Assembly (NCBI GenBank): GCA_050289805.1
Contig: JBNKGL010000002.1
Location: forward strand, 269,184 to 333,183
Reading direction: 5' to 3'
Length of the DNA: 64,000 nucleotides
Origin: JAUILA01 sp050289805
GTDB taxonomy: Bacteria > Bacteroidota > Bacteroidia > Cytophagales > Cyclobacteriaceae
Shown: piece by piece, positions 52,050 to 62,041 of the stretch
Layout: each line of letters starts with the position of its first letter
Numbering within the stretch: the stretch's first letter is position 1
The notes under the pieces: generated by a model
Told to the model about the DNA's origin: nothing
The model's input: the letters and a program-made list of their open reading frames with translations, nothing else
Databases searched by the model: none
Translations under genes and position numbers: made by a program

Positions 52050-53393
52050 CTAGAATTTCAGGGTAAAGCGGGTGAATTTACCGGGTTCTGAATCGGCAGT
52101 GAGGGATCCATTGTGGAGCTGCATGATCTGCCGTGACAGGCTCAGGCCAATACCGGACCCCGTTTTCTTCGTTGTATAAAAGGGAATAAAAATTTTATCC
52201 AGTGCTTCCCGGATGATGCCCTGCCCGTGATCCTCGACAATGATTCGTACATTTCCATCATCGGATTTGCCAGCATAAATATCAATCGAAGCATTGTCCG
52301 GTGAAGCCTCAATGGCATTCTTTACGAGGTTTATCAGGACCTGTTCAATTAGTTTATCATCCGCGTTGATTACCAGGTCGTCCGGTACGACGTAAAGCTT
52401 CAGGTTAATTTTGTGGCTTTCAAGTGACGACTTCAATAACGTTTCAATTCTGTGAAGCAGATCCTTTACTACAATCGGTTCGGGATCGGGAAGAGGTATG
52501 GACGTGTAATCGCGGTACGCATCAATAAAGCTGATCAGACCTTTGCTGCGTCCCTCTATCGTGCCAAGACCATCAGTAAGGTCGTCCTTTGTTTCTTCAT
52601 CCATGATGAATTCAGAGCCATTTGCCCGTAAATCCTCAGCGAGAATGGTCCTCAGTGTAGTAGTGAGTGATGCAATGGGTGTGATGGAGTTCATGATCTC
52701 ATGGCGAAGCACACGTGTGAGGTTCTGCCATGCCTCGATTTCCTTCTTTTGAAGTTGTGTCTGGATGTTCTGAAGAGAAATCAACTTAACCTTTTTGCCG
52801 CGCAAAATAATTTCGGTGGCACTTACAGATATTTGCTCTTCATCCTGGTTCCGGTATATTGTACTCTTCCCGGTAGGCAGATCAAAGATGGTCTTGTAGA
52901 ACTTGGGATGACGTTCCAACAGATCTTCTATGTTGTGGATGGCATAGATGCCGATCAGTCGTTTTGTACTGGCATTGATGAGTTCAATATTTCCGTTGTT
53001 ATCATATCCAAGAAGACCCGTGCTCACATGTTCAACGATGGTATTCAAAAAATGAAGGTTTGTTTCCTTTTCAGACCTGGCAACACGAAAAGCTTCCAGA
53101 ACTTCATTGAATGCAATATTCAGATCCTTAAAGGAATCACCCAGGCGGCTGTCGGTGGTAAAGGTGGACACGAAATCTGAATATCGGATAGACTCCAGGA
53201 AACGGGTAAGCTTCCGGTTGGTAGTTTCCACAAAATGGAACAGGTCTGCCAACTGACCTGCCAGAATAAAGCACAGGATGAAGAAGGCAAACCATGCATC
53301 CAGTGCCAACAGGGTGTACAGCATTACGGCCAATGTGGCTGCAATCAGAATGACCCTGATGATAACGCGAATCCTGAAACCCTTAAAGCCCAT
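52050..53393 (-). CDS. Sensor histidine kinase, NtrY-like
   Basis: 447 residues. Two N-terminal membrane helices (about 8-47) with almost no periplasmic loop lead to a HAMP-like linker and a PAS domain (about 115-215; IVEHVSTGLLGYDNNGNIEL). The H-box is RVLRHEIMNSITPIAS. The ATPase domain has NLVKNAIEA (N box), VEDHGQGI and TGSGIGLSLSRQ (G boxes). Lack of an outer sensing domain suggests it senses the membrane or an internal signal. It overlaps the response regulator gene by 11 bases, so the two form one operon. Confidence 0.95.
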   Translation of the reverse strand: MGFKGFRIRVIIRVILIAATLAVMLYTLLALDAWFAFFILCFILAGQLADLFHFVETTNRKLTRFLESIRYSDFVSTFTTDSRLGDSFKDLNIAFNEVLEAFRVARSEKETNLHFLNTIVEHVSTGLLGYDNNGNIELINASTKRLIGIYAIHNIEDLLERHPKFYKTIFDLPTGKSTIYRNQDEEQISVSATEIILRGKKVKLISLQNIQTQLQKKEIEAWQNLTRVLRHEIMNSITPIASLTTTLRTILAEDLRANGSEFIMDEETKDDLTDGLGTIEGRSKGLISFIDAYRDYTSIPLPDPEPIVVKDLLHRIETLLKSSLESHKINLKLYVVPDDLVINADDKLIEQVLINLVKNAIEASPDNASIDIYAGKSDDGNVRIIVEDHGQGIIREALDKIFIPFYTTKKTGSGIGLSLSRQIMQLHNGSLTADSEPGKFTRFTLKF

Positions 53394-54765
53394 GTTTTTC
53401 CAATCTACGGTAAAGAGATGATCGGGTTAACCCGAGTGCCTGGGCGGCTTGTGTAATATTGCCATTATATTTTTGAAGTACCTTGCGAATCAGTATTTTT
53501 TCCACATCTTCCAGGTTATACTGGTCGAGCGTTACGTTTTCATCATCCGTTCTGCTGACCGTACCAAAATTAAAATCTTCCGGCTGGAGTACCTGCGAAG
53601 GACTCATGATTACCGCTCGTTCAATGGCATGCTGAAGTTCCCGCACATTACCCGGCCATTGATATTTCTGCATTCTTGTGATGGTTGCATCACTGAGTTT
53701 GCGTATTTCCTTCTGATATTTTTCATTATAGGTTTGGAGGAAATGGGCCGCCAGTAATGGAATATCTTCAAGGCGTTCCCTAAGCGCAGGCAGGCGAATT
53801 TCTATCGTGTTGATTCTGTATAAAAGATCCTGCCTGAAAGTATTTTCTTTCACCATTTCATAAAGAGGCATATTTGTGGCGCAAATCAGGCGGATATCTA
53901 TGGGCCTTTCACGGTGTTCTCCAACCCGGCTCACTTTTCTGCTTTGCAATACCGACAATAACTTTGTCTGAAGGTTCATGCTCAGGTTACCGATCTCATC
54001 GAGAAACAGTGTGCCTTCATGTGCATTTTCGAATCGCCCGGCACGGTCTTCCTTTGCATCGGTGAATGAACCTTTTTTATGGCCAAACAGCTCGCTCTCG
54101 AACAGGCTTTCAGAGATCGAGCCCAGATCGACACTTACAAATATTTCATCTTTTCGGAGTGAGTTCTGGTGAATTGCCCGTGCAATCAGTTCTTTACCGG
54201 TACCATTTTCTCCCAGTATCAGTACATTGGCATCTGTTGCAGCTACCCTGTCGATGGTCTCAAAAACCTTCATCATCGCCGGGCTGTCACCAATAATGTC
54301 CCCGTACCGGTCGTTGAGCTTCTGGCTTAATTCCTTCTGCCGGGTACGCAGCTCTTCCACTTCCATCCGGGATTCACGAAGACGCATGGCAGAGTAGATG
54401 GTCGCCAGCAGTTTTTCATTCTCCCATGGCTTCAAAACAAAATCCGTAGCACCGGCTTTGATCGCCTTAACCGCCATTTGCACATCACCATAGGCTGTGA
54501 TCAAAACAACCACGGCCGATGGATCAATCGACAGAATTCGTTCGAGCCAATAATATCCTTCTTTTCCACTGCTTACATCCTTGGTGAAATTCATGTCAAG
54601 CAGTATCACATCATAACTTTCATTACTCAGCAATGCAGGAATTACTTCAGGATTTTTTTCAAGGTCCACCTGCCCGAAATGCCGTTTTAAAAACAACTTG
54701 GCAGCCTTCAAAAGATCCTCGTTGTCATCAACGATTAATATCTTTCCTGTTTTAGCTTCACTCAT
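53383..54765 (-). CDS. Sigma-54-dependent response regulator, NtrC family
   Basis: 460 residues. The receiver domain has the phosphoacceptor Asp in VILLDMNFT. The AAA+ domain has Walker A GENGTGKELIARAI, Walker B GTLFLDEIGNLS and a contact loop GSFTDA in place of GAFTGA. The C-terminal Fis-type HTH is complete (QKYNGNITQAAQALGLTRSSLYRRLEKHGL, shown in two halves QKYNGNITQAAQALG and LTRSSLYRRLEKHGL). It should activate sigma-54 promoters, and one stands just upstream in the divergent direction at 54958. Partner kinase is the overlapping gene. Confidence 0.95.
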   Translation of the reverse strand: MSEAKTGKILIVDDNEDLLKAAKLFLKRHFGQVDLEKNPEVIPALLSNESYDVILLDMNFTKDVSSGKEGYYWLERILSIDPSAVVVLITAYGDVQMAVKAIKAGATDFVLKPWENEKLLATIYSAMRLRESRMEVEELRTRQKELSQKLNDRYGDIIGDSPAMMKVFETIDRVAATDANVLILGENGTGKELIARAIHQNSLRKDEIFVSVDLGSISESLFESELFGHKKGSFTDAKEDRAGRFENAHEGTLFLDEIGNLSMNLQTKLLSVLQSRKVSRVGEHRERPIDIRLICATNMPLYEMVKENTFRQDLLYRINTIEIRLPALRERLEDIPLLAAHFLQTYNEKYQKEIRKLSDATITRMQKYQWPGNVRELQHAIERAVIMSPSQVLQPEDFNFGTVSRTDDENVTLDQYNLEDVEKILIRKVLQKYNGNITQAAQALGLTRSSLYRRLEKHGL

Positions 54766-54889
54766 TGTAACTGATTTTTTATTTAGCCACTACAAAACTG
54801 GTACCGTTCTTTGACACCTTCGATATTACCAATTCAAGGCCATTTCTCCTATAAATCAGTTTTATTATTTGTTCGATATCGGACGCCTT

Positions 54890-54915
54890 CGTTCAAACCT
54901 GAACGGTTATGAACG
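54890..54915. promoter_or_regulatory. Palindrome and direct repeat, candidate enhancer of the export operon
   Basis: CGTTCA-AACC-TGAACG (54890-54905) is a perfect 16-bp palindrome, and its half TGAACG repeats ten bases later (54910-54915). It is about 88 bp upstream of the predicted sigma-54 start, a typical position for an NtrC-family binding site. It lies in the 239-base divergent gap between the regulator and the export operon. Confidence 0.5.
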
Positions 54916-54957
54916 GCAATATTGTTGAAATTGGGCCATATAGGGCTTTCTTTGGTA

Positions 54958-54975
54958 TTGGCACACTTGTTGGCA
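54958..54975 (+). promoter_or_regulatory. Sigma-54-like promoter of the HlyD-ABC operon
   Basis: TTGGCAC, five bases, then TTGG matches the -24/-12 consensus TTGGCAC-N5-TTGC except that the invariant-type C of the -12 element is G. A GC does occur one base later. The predicted start would be near 54985, giving a short leader to the ATG at 55008. Confidence 0.5.
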
Positions 54976-55007
54976 TTTAGATAAGCGAAGAAATTATTTT
55001 CTATTTG

Positions 55008-56258
55008 ATGGACAGACAGATTAAAAAGAAGAAGTGGACCCTGCAGCGAATCGCAATGATCGTTGGGGGTACTCTGATTGTTGCACTTATTATATACCAG
55101 CTAGGCTGGGCAGACCGCCGGCAGAAGCTTAATGTAGAGCGGGAGAAGATCACAATTCAGGAAGTGCGCCGCGGGGTGTTTCAGGATTATATTCCTCAAA
55201 CAGGAACGGTGGAACCTGCAGTGACATTCTACCTTGATGCTATTGAAGGTGGTACTATTAAGAAGGTACATGCAGAAAGCGGTGCCATGCTGGCGAAAGG
55301 TGATATAATCCTCGAGCTTACCAACCTGAATCGCGAATTAAGTGTACTCAGCCAGGAAGCCAGCCTGAACGAAAGTATCAACCGGGTTCGTCAAACCCGT
55401 CTTTCCCTGGAACAAAACGATCTTCAGCAGCAGCAGACGCTCGCCCAGATTGAAAATCAGCTTGCGAAACTGAAACCTCAATATGAGCGTCAAAAGTTGC
55501 TTTATGAGAAAAAACTGATCTCCAAACAGGATTTTGAGCAAACAGAGGCTGATTATTTTTACAACCTGAAAAGAATGGAAATTACCTATTCCAGCTATCA
55601 GAATGATTCTATTTCTCGGATGCGACAGCTGGTGCAGCTCAATGAATCTGAGCGCCGGATGTCGGCAAGCCTTGACGGAGTAGGCCAGATCCTGGATAAC
55701 CTGGTAATACGTTCCCCGATTGACGGGCAGCTGTCGACCCCCCAGCTATTTGAGGGAATGGCAGTAAATCCCGGCCAGCGGCTTGGTCAGATCGATAAGG
55801 TTGGGGCCTATAAGGTACGTACACCAATTGATGAACTCTACCTGCCAAGAATTTCAAAAGGTCTGAAGGCCACAGCACCTTTCAACCGTAAGGACTATGA
55901 GCTTGTCATCACCTATCTCTATCCAACAATTACCAACGGAAGATTTGAGGTAGATATGGAATTTACCGGCGAGATCCCTGAGCGGATACGACGCGGACAA
56001 TCGGTACGTCTGAGAATTGAACTCGGACAATCATCTGAGGAGCTTTTGTTGCCTGTTGGAGGATTCTACAAAGACTCCGGAGGAAACTGGGTGTTCGTTG
56101 TAAATGAGAATGAAACACAGGCAGAGCGAAGAAACATTCGCCTGGGCCGAAAGAATACAGAATTCTTCGAAGTGCTTGAGGGTCTTGAGCCCGGGGACAA
56201 GGTGATTACCTCATCCTATGACAATTTTGGAGATAGTGAAGTTTTAATTTTAAAATAA
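55008..56258 (+). CDS. HlyD/RND-type periplasmic adaptor (membrane fusion protein)
   Basis: 416 residues from the ATG at 55008, which directly follows a TTG at 55005. One N-terminal membrane helix (IAMIVGGTLIVALIIYQL) precedes a lipoyl-like half (LDAIEGGTIKKVHAESGAMLAKGDIILEL). A coiled-coil hairpin of about 100 residues follows, then the second lipoyl half and beta-barrel domains (VIRSPIDGQLSTPQLFEG). It bridges an inner-membrane transporter to an outer-membrane channel. No TolC-like gene is adjacent. First gene of the four-gene export operon. Confidence 0.93.
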   Translation: MDRQIKKKKWTLQRIAMIVGGTLIVALIIYQLGWADRRQKLNVEREKITIQEVRRGVFQDYIPQTGTVEPAVTFYLDAIEGGTIKKVHAESGAMLAKGDIILELTNLNRELSVLSQEASLNESINRVRQTRLSLEQNDLQQQQTLAQIENQLAKLKPQYERQKLLYEKKLISKQDFEQTEADYFYNLKRMEITYSSYQNDSISRMRQLVQLNESERRMSASLDGVGQILDNLVIRSPIDGQLSTPQLFEGMAVNPGQRLGQIDKVGAYKVRTPIDELYLPRISKGLKATAPFNRKDYELVITYLYPTITNGRFEVDMEFTGEIPERIRRGQSVRLRIELGQSSEELLLPVGGFYKDSGGNWVFVVNENETQAERRNIRLGRKNTEFFEVLEGLEPGDKVITSSYDNFGDSEVLILK

Positions 56259-56282
56259 ATAACAACAACAATAATTATAATC

Positions 56283-56972
56283 ATGATTAAAATCGAAAAC
56301 CTGCAGAAAGTATACACCACGGATGAAGTGGAAACAACTGCGCTGAACAACATCAATGTTGAAATTAAGGATGGTGAATTTGTGGCCATCATGGGACCCT
56401 CTGGATGTGGTAAATCAACACTTCTAAATATCCTGGGATTGTTGGATAACCCTTCGGAAGGGAAATACCATTTCGGAGAACACGAAGTAAGCAATTACAG
56501 CGAAAGACAACGCGCACAGCTGCGCAAAGGATCGATCGGATTCGTGTTTCAAAGCTTTAACCTCATCGATGAGCTCACTGTATTCGAAAATGTGGAGCTG
56601 CCATTATTGTACCTGAAAGTTCCGTCTGCCGACAGGAAGAGGAGGGTAGAAGAGGTGCTTGAGCGTATGAATATTATGCATCGCCGAAATCACTTTCCGC
56701 AGCAGCTTTCCGGTGGACAGCAGCAGCGTGTTGCTATCGCCCGCGCCATTGTGGCAAAACCCAAGGTGATACTTGCCGATGAACCGACAGGTAATCTGGA
56801 CAGTGCGAATGGTGAAGAAGTTATGAAGCTACTGGCCGAATTGAATGAAGAAGGTACCACCATCATCATGGTGACGCACTCTCCTTATGATGCCAATTAT
56901 GCACACAGGATCATAAACCTTTTCGATGGAAAGGTCGTGACCGAAAACATAAAGGAGCAGTTTCATATCTGA
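56283..56972 (+). CDS. ABC transporter ATPase, MacB/LolD type
   Basis: 229 residues with Walker A GPSGCGKST, Q-loop FQSFNLIDELTVFENVELPL, the signature LSGGQQQRVAIARAI, Walker B VILADEPTGNLDS and the H-loop VTHSPYD. Length and motifs fit the MacB/LolD/FtsE-like ATPases that drive FtsX-type permeases. It powers the two permeases downstream. It follows an A/C-rich leader of 24 bases. Confidence 0.96.
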   Translation: MIKIENLQKVYTTDEVETTALNNINVEIKDGEFVAIMGPSGCGKSTLLNILGLLDNPSEGKYHFGEHEVSNYSERQRAQLRKGSIGFVFQSFNLIDELTVFENVELPLLYLKVPSADRKRRVEEVLERMNIMHRRNHFPQQLSGGQQQRVAIARAIVAKPKVILADEPTGNLDSANGEEVMKLLAELNEEGTTIIMVTHSPYDANYAHRIINLFDGKVVTENIKEQFHI

Positions 56973-57021
56973 TGCAGAGGTCATGATTTAGTACTTCAAG
57001 GTCAACTCAAAACAACAACTC

Positions 57022-59400
57022 ATGTTCCGCAACTATATTAAAATTGCCTTTAGAAGTCTTCTAAAGAATAAGTCGTATGTAATCATCAACATGATGGGCA
57101 TGGGTATTGCGATTGCTTGTTGCATTATCGCCTATCTGAACTACGACTTCAATGCTAAGTTTGATCACAATCAGAAGAATCTCGATCAGATCTACCATGT
57201 CGTATCTGTACGCGATTATAATGACGCCGAGCAACCCTATGGCATTGTGCCGTTGAAATTCAGTGAGATGCTGGAAAATGATGTGTCAGGTATTGATGCA
57301 ACAGTTCGTATGATACCCTCATACGCATCTGTTAAGCTTGAGGAGAATGTAATTGAAACGAATATTCTCTTTACAGATGCATCCATATTTGACGTGTTCA
57401 CTTTTGAAATAACCCAGGGAAGTACCAGGGATTTTGATGGAACTAAACAACTGGTTATTTCAGAAGAGGCTGCCTCGAAGTATTTTGGTGAAGCCAATCC
57501 AATTGGTCAGACTATTGAACACCTTGTGAATGACGAGCCCAGGTCTTATTCGATAGCTGCGGTTTTTCGCGATCTTCCTGAAAATTCAAGCCTCGAATTT
57601 GTTGAGGCCATTGCTTCCATTGAGAATTACAGGTATGTCGAGGAAGATCTCTTTGAACGTCCCTGGAATTTCTGGACAACTACGTTCGTACAGATCAAGG
57701 ATCCTGCGGCTGTGTCGGGAGTTGTAGAACAGATGCAGTCGGTGGTTCCTGTTCAGAATGAAGCAAGGGAAGATTTCAAGGTTATTCGTTTTGAACTGGC
57801 AACACTTGATGGAATGGCCGACCGGGCACAAAACAGTAATGCATGGGCAATGTGGCTAACAAGGGGAGTTCCTACAGCTGCAATCATCGGGCCGATGGTT
57901 ATGGCGATTCTCCTGATGCTGCTCGCTTGTTTTAATTATACCAATACTTCAATTGCAATGTCCGGGCGGCGCCTGAAAGAAATCGGACTCAGAAAAGTGA
58001 TGGGTGGTATTCGTTCGCAGTTGATGATTCAATTTATTATTGAAAATCTCGTGATGTGCGTTTTTTCAGTAATGATTGGAATAGTGATCGCCGAACTACT
58101 CATCCCATACTACAATGCAATGTGGGACTTTGTTGATTTGAAGATTGATTATTTGGCGAATAAGGAGCTTATTCTGTTCATTTTTGGATTGCTCATTGTG
58201 ATCGGTCTGATTGCGGGAAGTTATCCCAGTTATTATATCAGCCGGTTTGAGGCAACCCCGATCTTGCGTGGTACAATAAAGTTTGGCGGCAATACCTTGT
58301 TCAGCAAAGTATTGCTTGTATTGCAGTTAAGTATTTCACTTATCGCTCTTGTTGCCGCATTTGCATTCGTTAATAATGCGAAATTTCAGGATGAAATAGA
58401 TCTTGGATTTAATAAGGATGAGATCATATATACCTTTGTCGAAGATGGCCGGGAATATGATCAGCTCGCAAGTGCCCTTGAAAAATATGATATTGTAGAA
58501 AAGGTATCCGGTTCAGAACACCACATTCTTTCCTATGTGAGTGGTCTTACGATTTCCATGGATGATAAGCAGTATAATATTGAATCCTATAATGTAGGGT
58601 ATGATTATTTTGAAATGATGGATATTGAGGTTCTCGATGGCCGCGGTTTTGCAGAAAATTCCGAGACAGATTTAGCAGAATCTGTAGTTGCCAATAAAGA
58701 ATTTATTCGGCAGTACAATATTCAGGATCCAATTGGCCACAAGCTTACTCTCAATGATACAACCTCACTGTACATTATAGGAGTTGTGGAAGACACCTAC
58801 ACTAATGCTCTTTGGGGTCCGGTGGAACCTATTCTTTTCAGACTTGCTGATAAGGATAATTATACCAGGATCATCATACGTACGTCGGCAGATAATATGC
58901 TGGCAGCTCATAAAGCCCTTGGTGAGGAATTCAGCAGTCTATTTCCTTTCAGGATTTATAACGGTATTTACATGAATGATGATATGGCAGAAGACAAGAC
59001 TGTGAATAAAAATATCATCGCCATGTTCGTATTCCTGGGCCTTGTCGCCATGATTCTTTCCATTACAGGTTTATATGCCATGATATCCCTCAATCTGCTG
59101 AGGCGTACCAAGGAAATCGGAGTACGGAAAGTATTGGGTGCATCGGTTCAGAGTATTGTATCAAAATTAAATTTGCCCTTTGTGATAATGGTGGCAATTT
59201 CGATCCTGCTGGGTTCCCTTGCCGCATACTATTTTGTGGATGCCCTACTCGCGATGATATGGCAATATTATGCACCACCAAATATAAGCTCCATGGTACT
59301 GGGTAGCCTGATCCTGCTGGTGATAGCACTCGGAACCGTTACCGGAAAGGTAGTGAAAGCTGCCACGGTCAATCCGGTCAATTCATTGCGCAGCGAATAA
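57022..59400 (+). CDS. FtsX/MacB-like ABC permease, first copy
   Basis: 792 residues. The N-terminal helix (INMMGMGIAIACCIIAYL) is followed by a MacB periplasmic core domain (about 45-260), three helices of the first FtsX module (about 285-410) and another helix. A second periplasmic domain and a C-terminal FtsX module follow (about 675-790; RRTKEIGVRKVLGASVQSI). Large permeases of this kind extrude peptides, lipids or antibiotics mechanically instead of carrying them through a pore. It has the same architecture as the next gene, and the two may form a heterodimer. Confidence 0.93.
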   Translation: MFRNYIKIAFRSLLKNKSYVIINMMGMGIAIACCIIAYLNYDFNAKFDHNQKNLDQIYHVVSVRDYNDAEQPYGIVPLKFSEMLENDVSGIDATVRMIPSYASVKLEENVIETNILFTDASIFDVFTFEITQGSTRDFDGTKQLVISEEAASKYFGEANPIGQTIEHLVNDEPRSYSIAAVFRDLPENSSLEFVEAIASIENYRYVEEDLFERPWNFWTTTFVQIKDPAAVSGVVEQMQSVVPVQNEAREDFKVIRFELATLDGMADRAQNSNAWAMWLTRGVPTAAIIGPMVMAILLMLLACFNYTNTSIAMSGRRLKEIGLRKVMGGIRSQLMIQFIIENLVMCVFSVMIGIVIAELLIPYYNAMWDFVDLKIDYLANKELILFIFGLLIVIGLIAGSYPSYYISRFEATPILRGTIKFGGNTLFSKVLLVLQLSISLIALVAAFAFVNNAKFQDEIDLGFNKDEIIYTFVEDGREYDQLASALEKYDIVEKVSGSEHHILSYVSGLTISMDDKQYNIESYNVGYDYFEMMDIEVLDGRGFAENSETDLAESVVANKEFIRQYNIQDPIGHKLTLNDTTSLYIIGVVEDTYTNALWGPVEPILFRLADKDNYTRIIIRTSADNMLAAHKALGEEFSSLFPFRIYNGIYMNDDMAEDKTVNKNIIAMFVFLGLVAMILSITGLYAMISLNLLRRTKEIGVRKVLGASVQSIVSKLNLPFVIMVAISILLGSLAAYYFVDALLAMIWQYYAPPNISSMVLGSLILLVIALGTVTGKVVKAATVNPVNSLRSE

Positions 59401-59430
59401 CAACAAACTCAAAACTCAAAAACAACAATC

Positions 59431-61836
59431 ATGATCAGGAATTTCTTTAAAGTCGCATTACGGAACATGGCGAAGCACAAGTTCTTCGCTATCATTAATA
59501 TTTTCGGACTAACCGTGGGAATTACCGCATGCCTGTTCATAGCGATGTATATCGCGGATGAACTCAGCTACGATAAATTCTATCCGAATATCGAGAACAT
59601 ATATCGCCTGAACCTTCATGGCAAAATCGCTGGTCAGGAAGTTTATACCTCCACAACCAACTCACAATTGCCCTATACTCTTGAGACGGAGATCCCGGAG
59701 GTGGAAGAAGCCACACGACTCTTTCAGTTTGGCGAATGGGTTTTCAGGCAGTCGGATATTATCTATACAGAACGCAAGGTATTCGCTGCGGATTCCGGAT
59801 TTTTCCAGGTTTTCAGGTTGCCCTTCATTGAAGGAAATCCGGATGGGGCACTCACAGGTCCGAATAAAATGGTCATTACAAAATCTGTGGCAGAGAAGTA
59901 TTTTGGGGATTCTCCTGCATTGAACAAGACGCTGCTTATCGGCAATGAAAAATCTGAATATGTTGTGTCAGGTGTTATTGAGGATATTCCGCATAATACG
60001 CAGCTGCCTTTTGAAGTGTTGTTATCCATGGACTCTTTCGAGTGGATGAATCCAAAACAGGCCGCGTGGCTCAGTAATAGTTTTTTCTGTTATTATGTTC
60101 TTCGCGAAGGTGCAAATGCCGATGTTGTGGACGAAAAGCTCCGCCCGATTATTGATAAGAATGTATCGCCAATCCTGAAGGAATTCATGGGTAAAACCCT
60201 CGCAGAAATGGAGGCAGAGGGAGGTATTTATGAATACTTCTCATTCCCGATGGAACGTGTTCATTTATATTCTACCCTTACAGACGAACCTATTCCCGTG
60301 GGAGATATAAAGTATGTATATATTCTAGGAGCGATAGGGATCTTCATCCTTGTGATTGCCTCTATCAATTTCATGAACCTGTCTACGGCAAAATATGCCA
60401 ACAGGGCGAAGGAAGTGGGATTGCGTAAAACCATGGGTTCATTGCGCAAGTCGCTGATCGGACAATTTATTTCTGAATCTGTTTTGTACAGTACATTATC
60501 AACGATTCTGGCAATTGCAATTGTTTCGGGGCTTTTGACATATTTCAACCAGCTTTCCGGTAAGGAAATGGTTTTGAGTTCTCTTTTCACGCCCGTAATG
60601 ATTGTAATTATGGCAGCCCTGATGCTGATAATCGGATTGCTCGCGGGATCCTATCCTGCCTTTTACCTCACTTCCTTTGATGTGGCCGAAACGCTTAAAG
60701 GAAAGCTGAAGGGAGTGAAGGGAGGCAAGATCCGAAGCTTCCTTGTAACGTTCCAGTTCTGGATTTCCATTGTGCTTATAATTTGTACGGCTGTTGTTTT
60801 CCGCCAGATAAAGTTCATGCAAAATGAAAAACTGGGATTTGACAAGGACAAGGTTATGATTATTGAGAATGTCGGACGTCTTGCTGAAAATTCAGACGTA
60901 TTCCGAAATGAACTGATGGCAAACACGGTGGTTGAAGATGTGAGTTTCTCAAATAATGAGTTGCCGGGTGTTAATAACACTACCATTTTCAGAGCTGAAG
61001 GGAGTGACCTTGATCACATTTGTGGAACGTTCTATACAGATGAAACATTCGCCTCAACCCTGGGTATTGAGATGGTCGAAGGCCGGTATTTCTCAAAGGA
61101 TTTTCCTTCAGATTCATTGGCAATTGTGATGAATGAGGCAGCTGTTAGAGAATTCGGATTTGCCAATCCCCTTGAGGAACGGATACTAAGCTTTAATGGA
61201 GAAGAACCGGTTTCGCTTCAGGTTATAGGTGTTATGAAGGACTTTAACTTTGAAACGATAAAAACGCCTATTCGTCCGCTACTGCTTTTATTCAGCAAGG
61301 ATAATTCCACCTTGTATGTGCGTTACACTGGAAAAGCAGATGCACTTGTTAATCTTGTAGAAGAAAAATGGTCTGGTCTGGCACCGGAAGAACCTGTTGA
61401 ATACTCCTTCCTTGATCAGGATTTTGACAATCTCTTCCGTGAGGAGCAGCGCCTGGGAAGTGTATTTACCATTTTCACAGCCATCGCCATCGCCATCGCC
61501 TGTTTGGGATTATTCGGACTAGCCTCATTCATTGCTGAACAACGAACCAAGGAGATTGGTGTACGTAAAGTAATGGGCGCCTCTGTATGGAATATCACCA
61601 ACAAAATGTCAATGCAATTCATCAAATATGTGGCCATCGCCTTTTTCCTGGCAATATTTCCTGCCTACTACTTCATGCGGGAATGGCTATCTGAATTTCC
61701 CTTACGAATTGAATTGGGCGCAGGAGTATTTCTCATCGCCGGTCTGATATCCATTGTGATTGCCTATATAACCGTCAGTATTATATCTTATTTCGCTGCA
61801 AGCGCAAATCCAATCAAGTCGCTCAGGTATGAGTAA
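59431..61836 (+). CDS. FtsX/MacB-like ABC permease, second copy
   Basis: 801 residues, same layout as the preceding permease: N-terminal helix, MacB core domain, FtsX module (about 290-420; RAKEVGLRKTMGSLRKSLIG), second periplasmic domain and C-terminal FtsX module (QRTKEIGVRKVMGASVWNI). The two copies share motif positions but differ in most residues, so the duplication is old. It is the last gene of the operon and is closed by a strong terminator. Confidence 0.93.
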   Translation: MIRNFFKVALRNMAKHKFFAIINIFGLTVGITACLFIAMYIADELSYDKFYPNIENIYRLNLHGKIAGQEVYTSTTNSQLPYTLETEIPEVEEATRLFQFGEWVFRQSDIIYTERKVFAADSGFFQVFRLPFIEGNPDGALTGPNKMVITKSVAEKYFGDSPALNKTLLIGNEKSEYVVSGVIEDIPHNTQLPFEVLLSMDSFEWMNPKQAAWLSNSFFCYYVLREGANADVVDEKLRPIIDKNVSPILKEFMGKTLAEMEAEGGIYEYFSFPMERVHLYSTLTDEPIPVGDIKYVYILGAIGIFILVIASINFMNLSTAKYANRAKEVGLRKTMGSLRKSLIGQFISESVLYSTLSTILAIAIVSGLLTYFNQLSGKEMVLSSLFTPVMIVIMAALMLIIGLLAGSYPAFYLTSFDVAETLKGKLKGVKGGKIRSFLVTFQFWISIVLIICTAVVFRQIKFMQNEKLGFDKDKVMIIENVGRLAENSDVFRNELMANTVVEDVSFSNNELPGVNNTTIFRAEGSDLDHICGTFYTDETFASTLGIEMVEGRYFSKDFPSDSLAIVMNEAAVREFGFANPLEERILSFNGEEPVSLQVIGVMKDFNFETIKTPIRPLLLLFSKDNSTLYVRYTGKADALVNLVEEKWSGLAPEEPVEYSFLDQDFDNLFREEQRLGSVFTIFTAIAIAIACLGLFGLASFIAEQRTKEIGVRKVMGASVWNITNKMSMQFIKYVAIAFFLAIFPAYYFMREWLSEFPLRIELGAGVFLIAGLISIVIAYITVSIISYFAASANPIKSLRYE

Positions 61837-61842
61837 GAATTT

Positions 61843-61883
61843 AAAAACGGAAACCTCTGTTCGGCAGGTTTCCGTTTTTTTTT
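61843..61883 (+). terminator. Strong intrinsic terminator of the export operon
   Basis: A perfect stem of 14 pairs (arm AAAAACGGAAACCT at 61843-61856, complementary arm from 61866) with a nine-base loop runs into nine T. The rest of the gap to 62041 shows nothing recognisable. Confidence 0.93.
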
Positions 61884-62041
61884 CTCTTTCCTTTATTCAT
61901 GAATTGATTTATGAAAATGAATCCATACCGGCTGCAATTTGTTGCAGAAATCGCATAATATTTTAATTCCACCGGCAATAACCGAAATGCAAAGAGGCCC
62001 GTCTGCCTTTAAATTGAAGGATAAATCAATTATGCAGACTA

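Noticed and set aside
52701..53180. 159-residue frame antisense to the histidine kinase
   Set aside because: Shadow of a well-supported kinase gene with no recognisable features.
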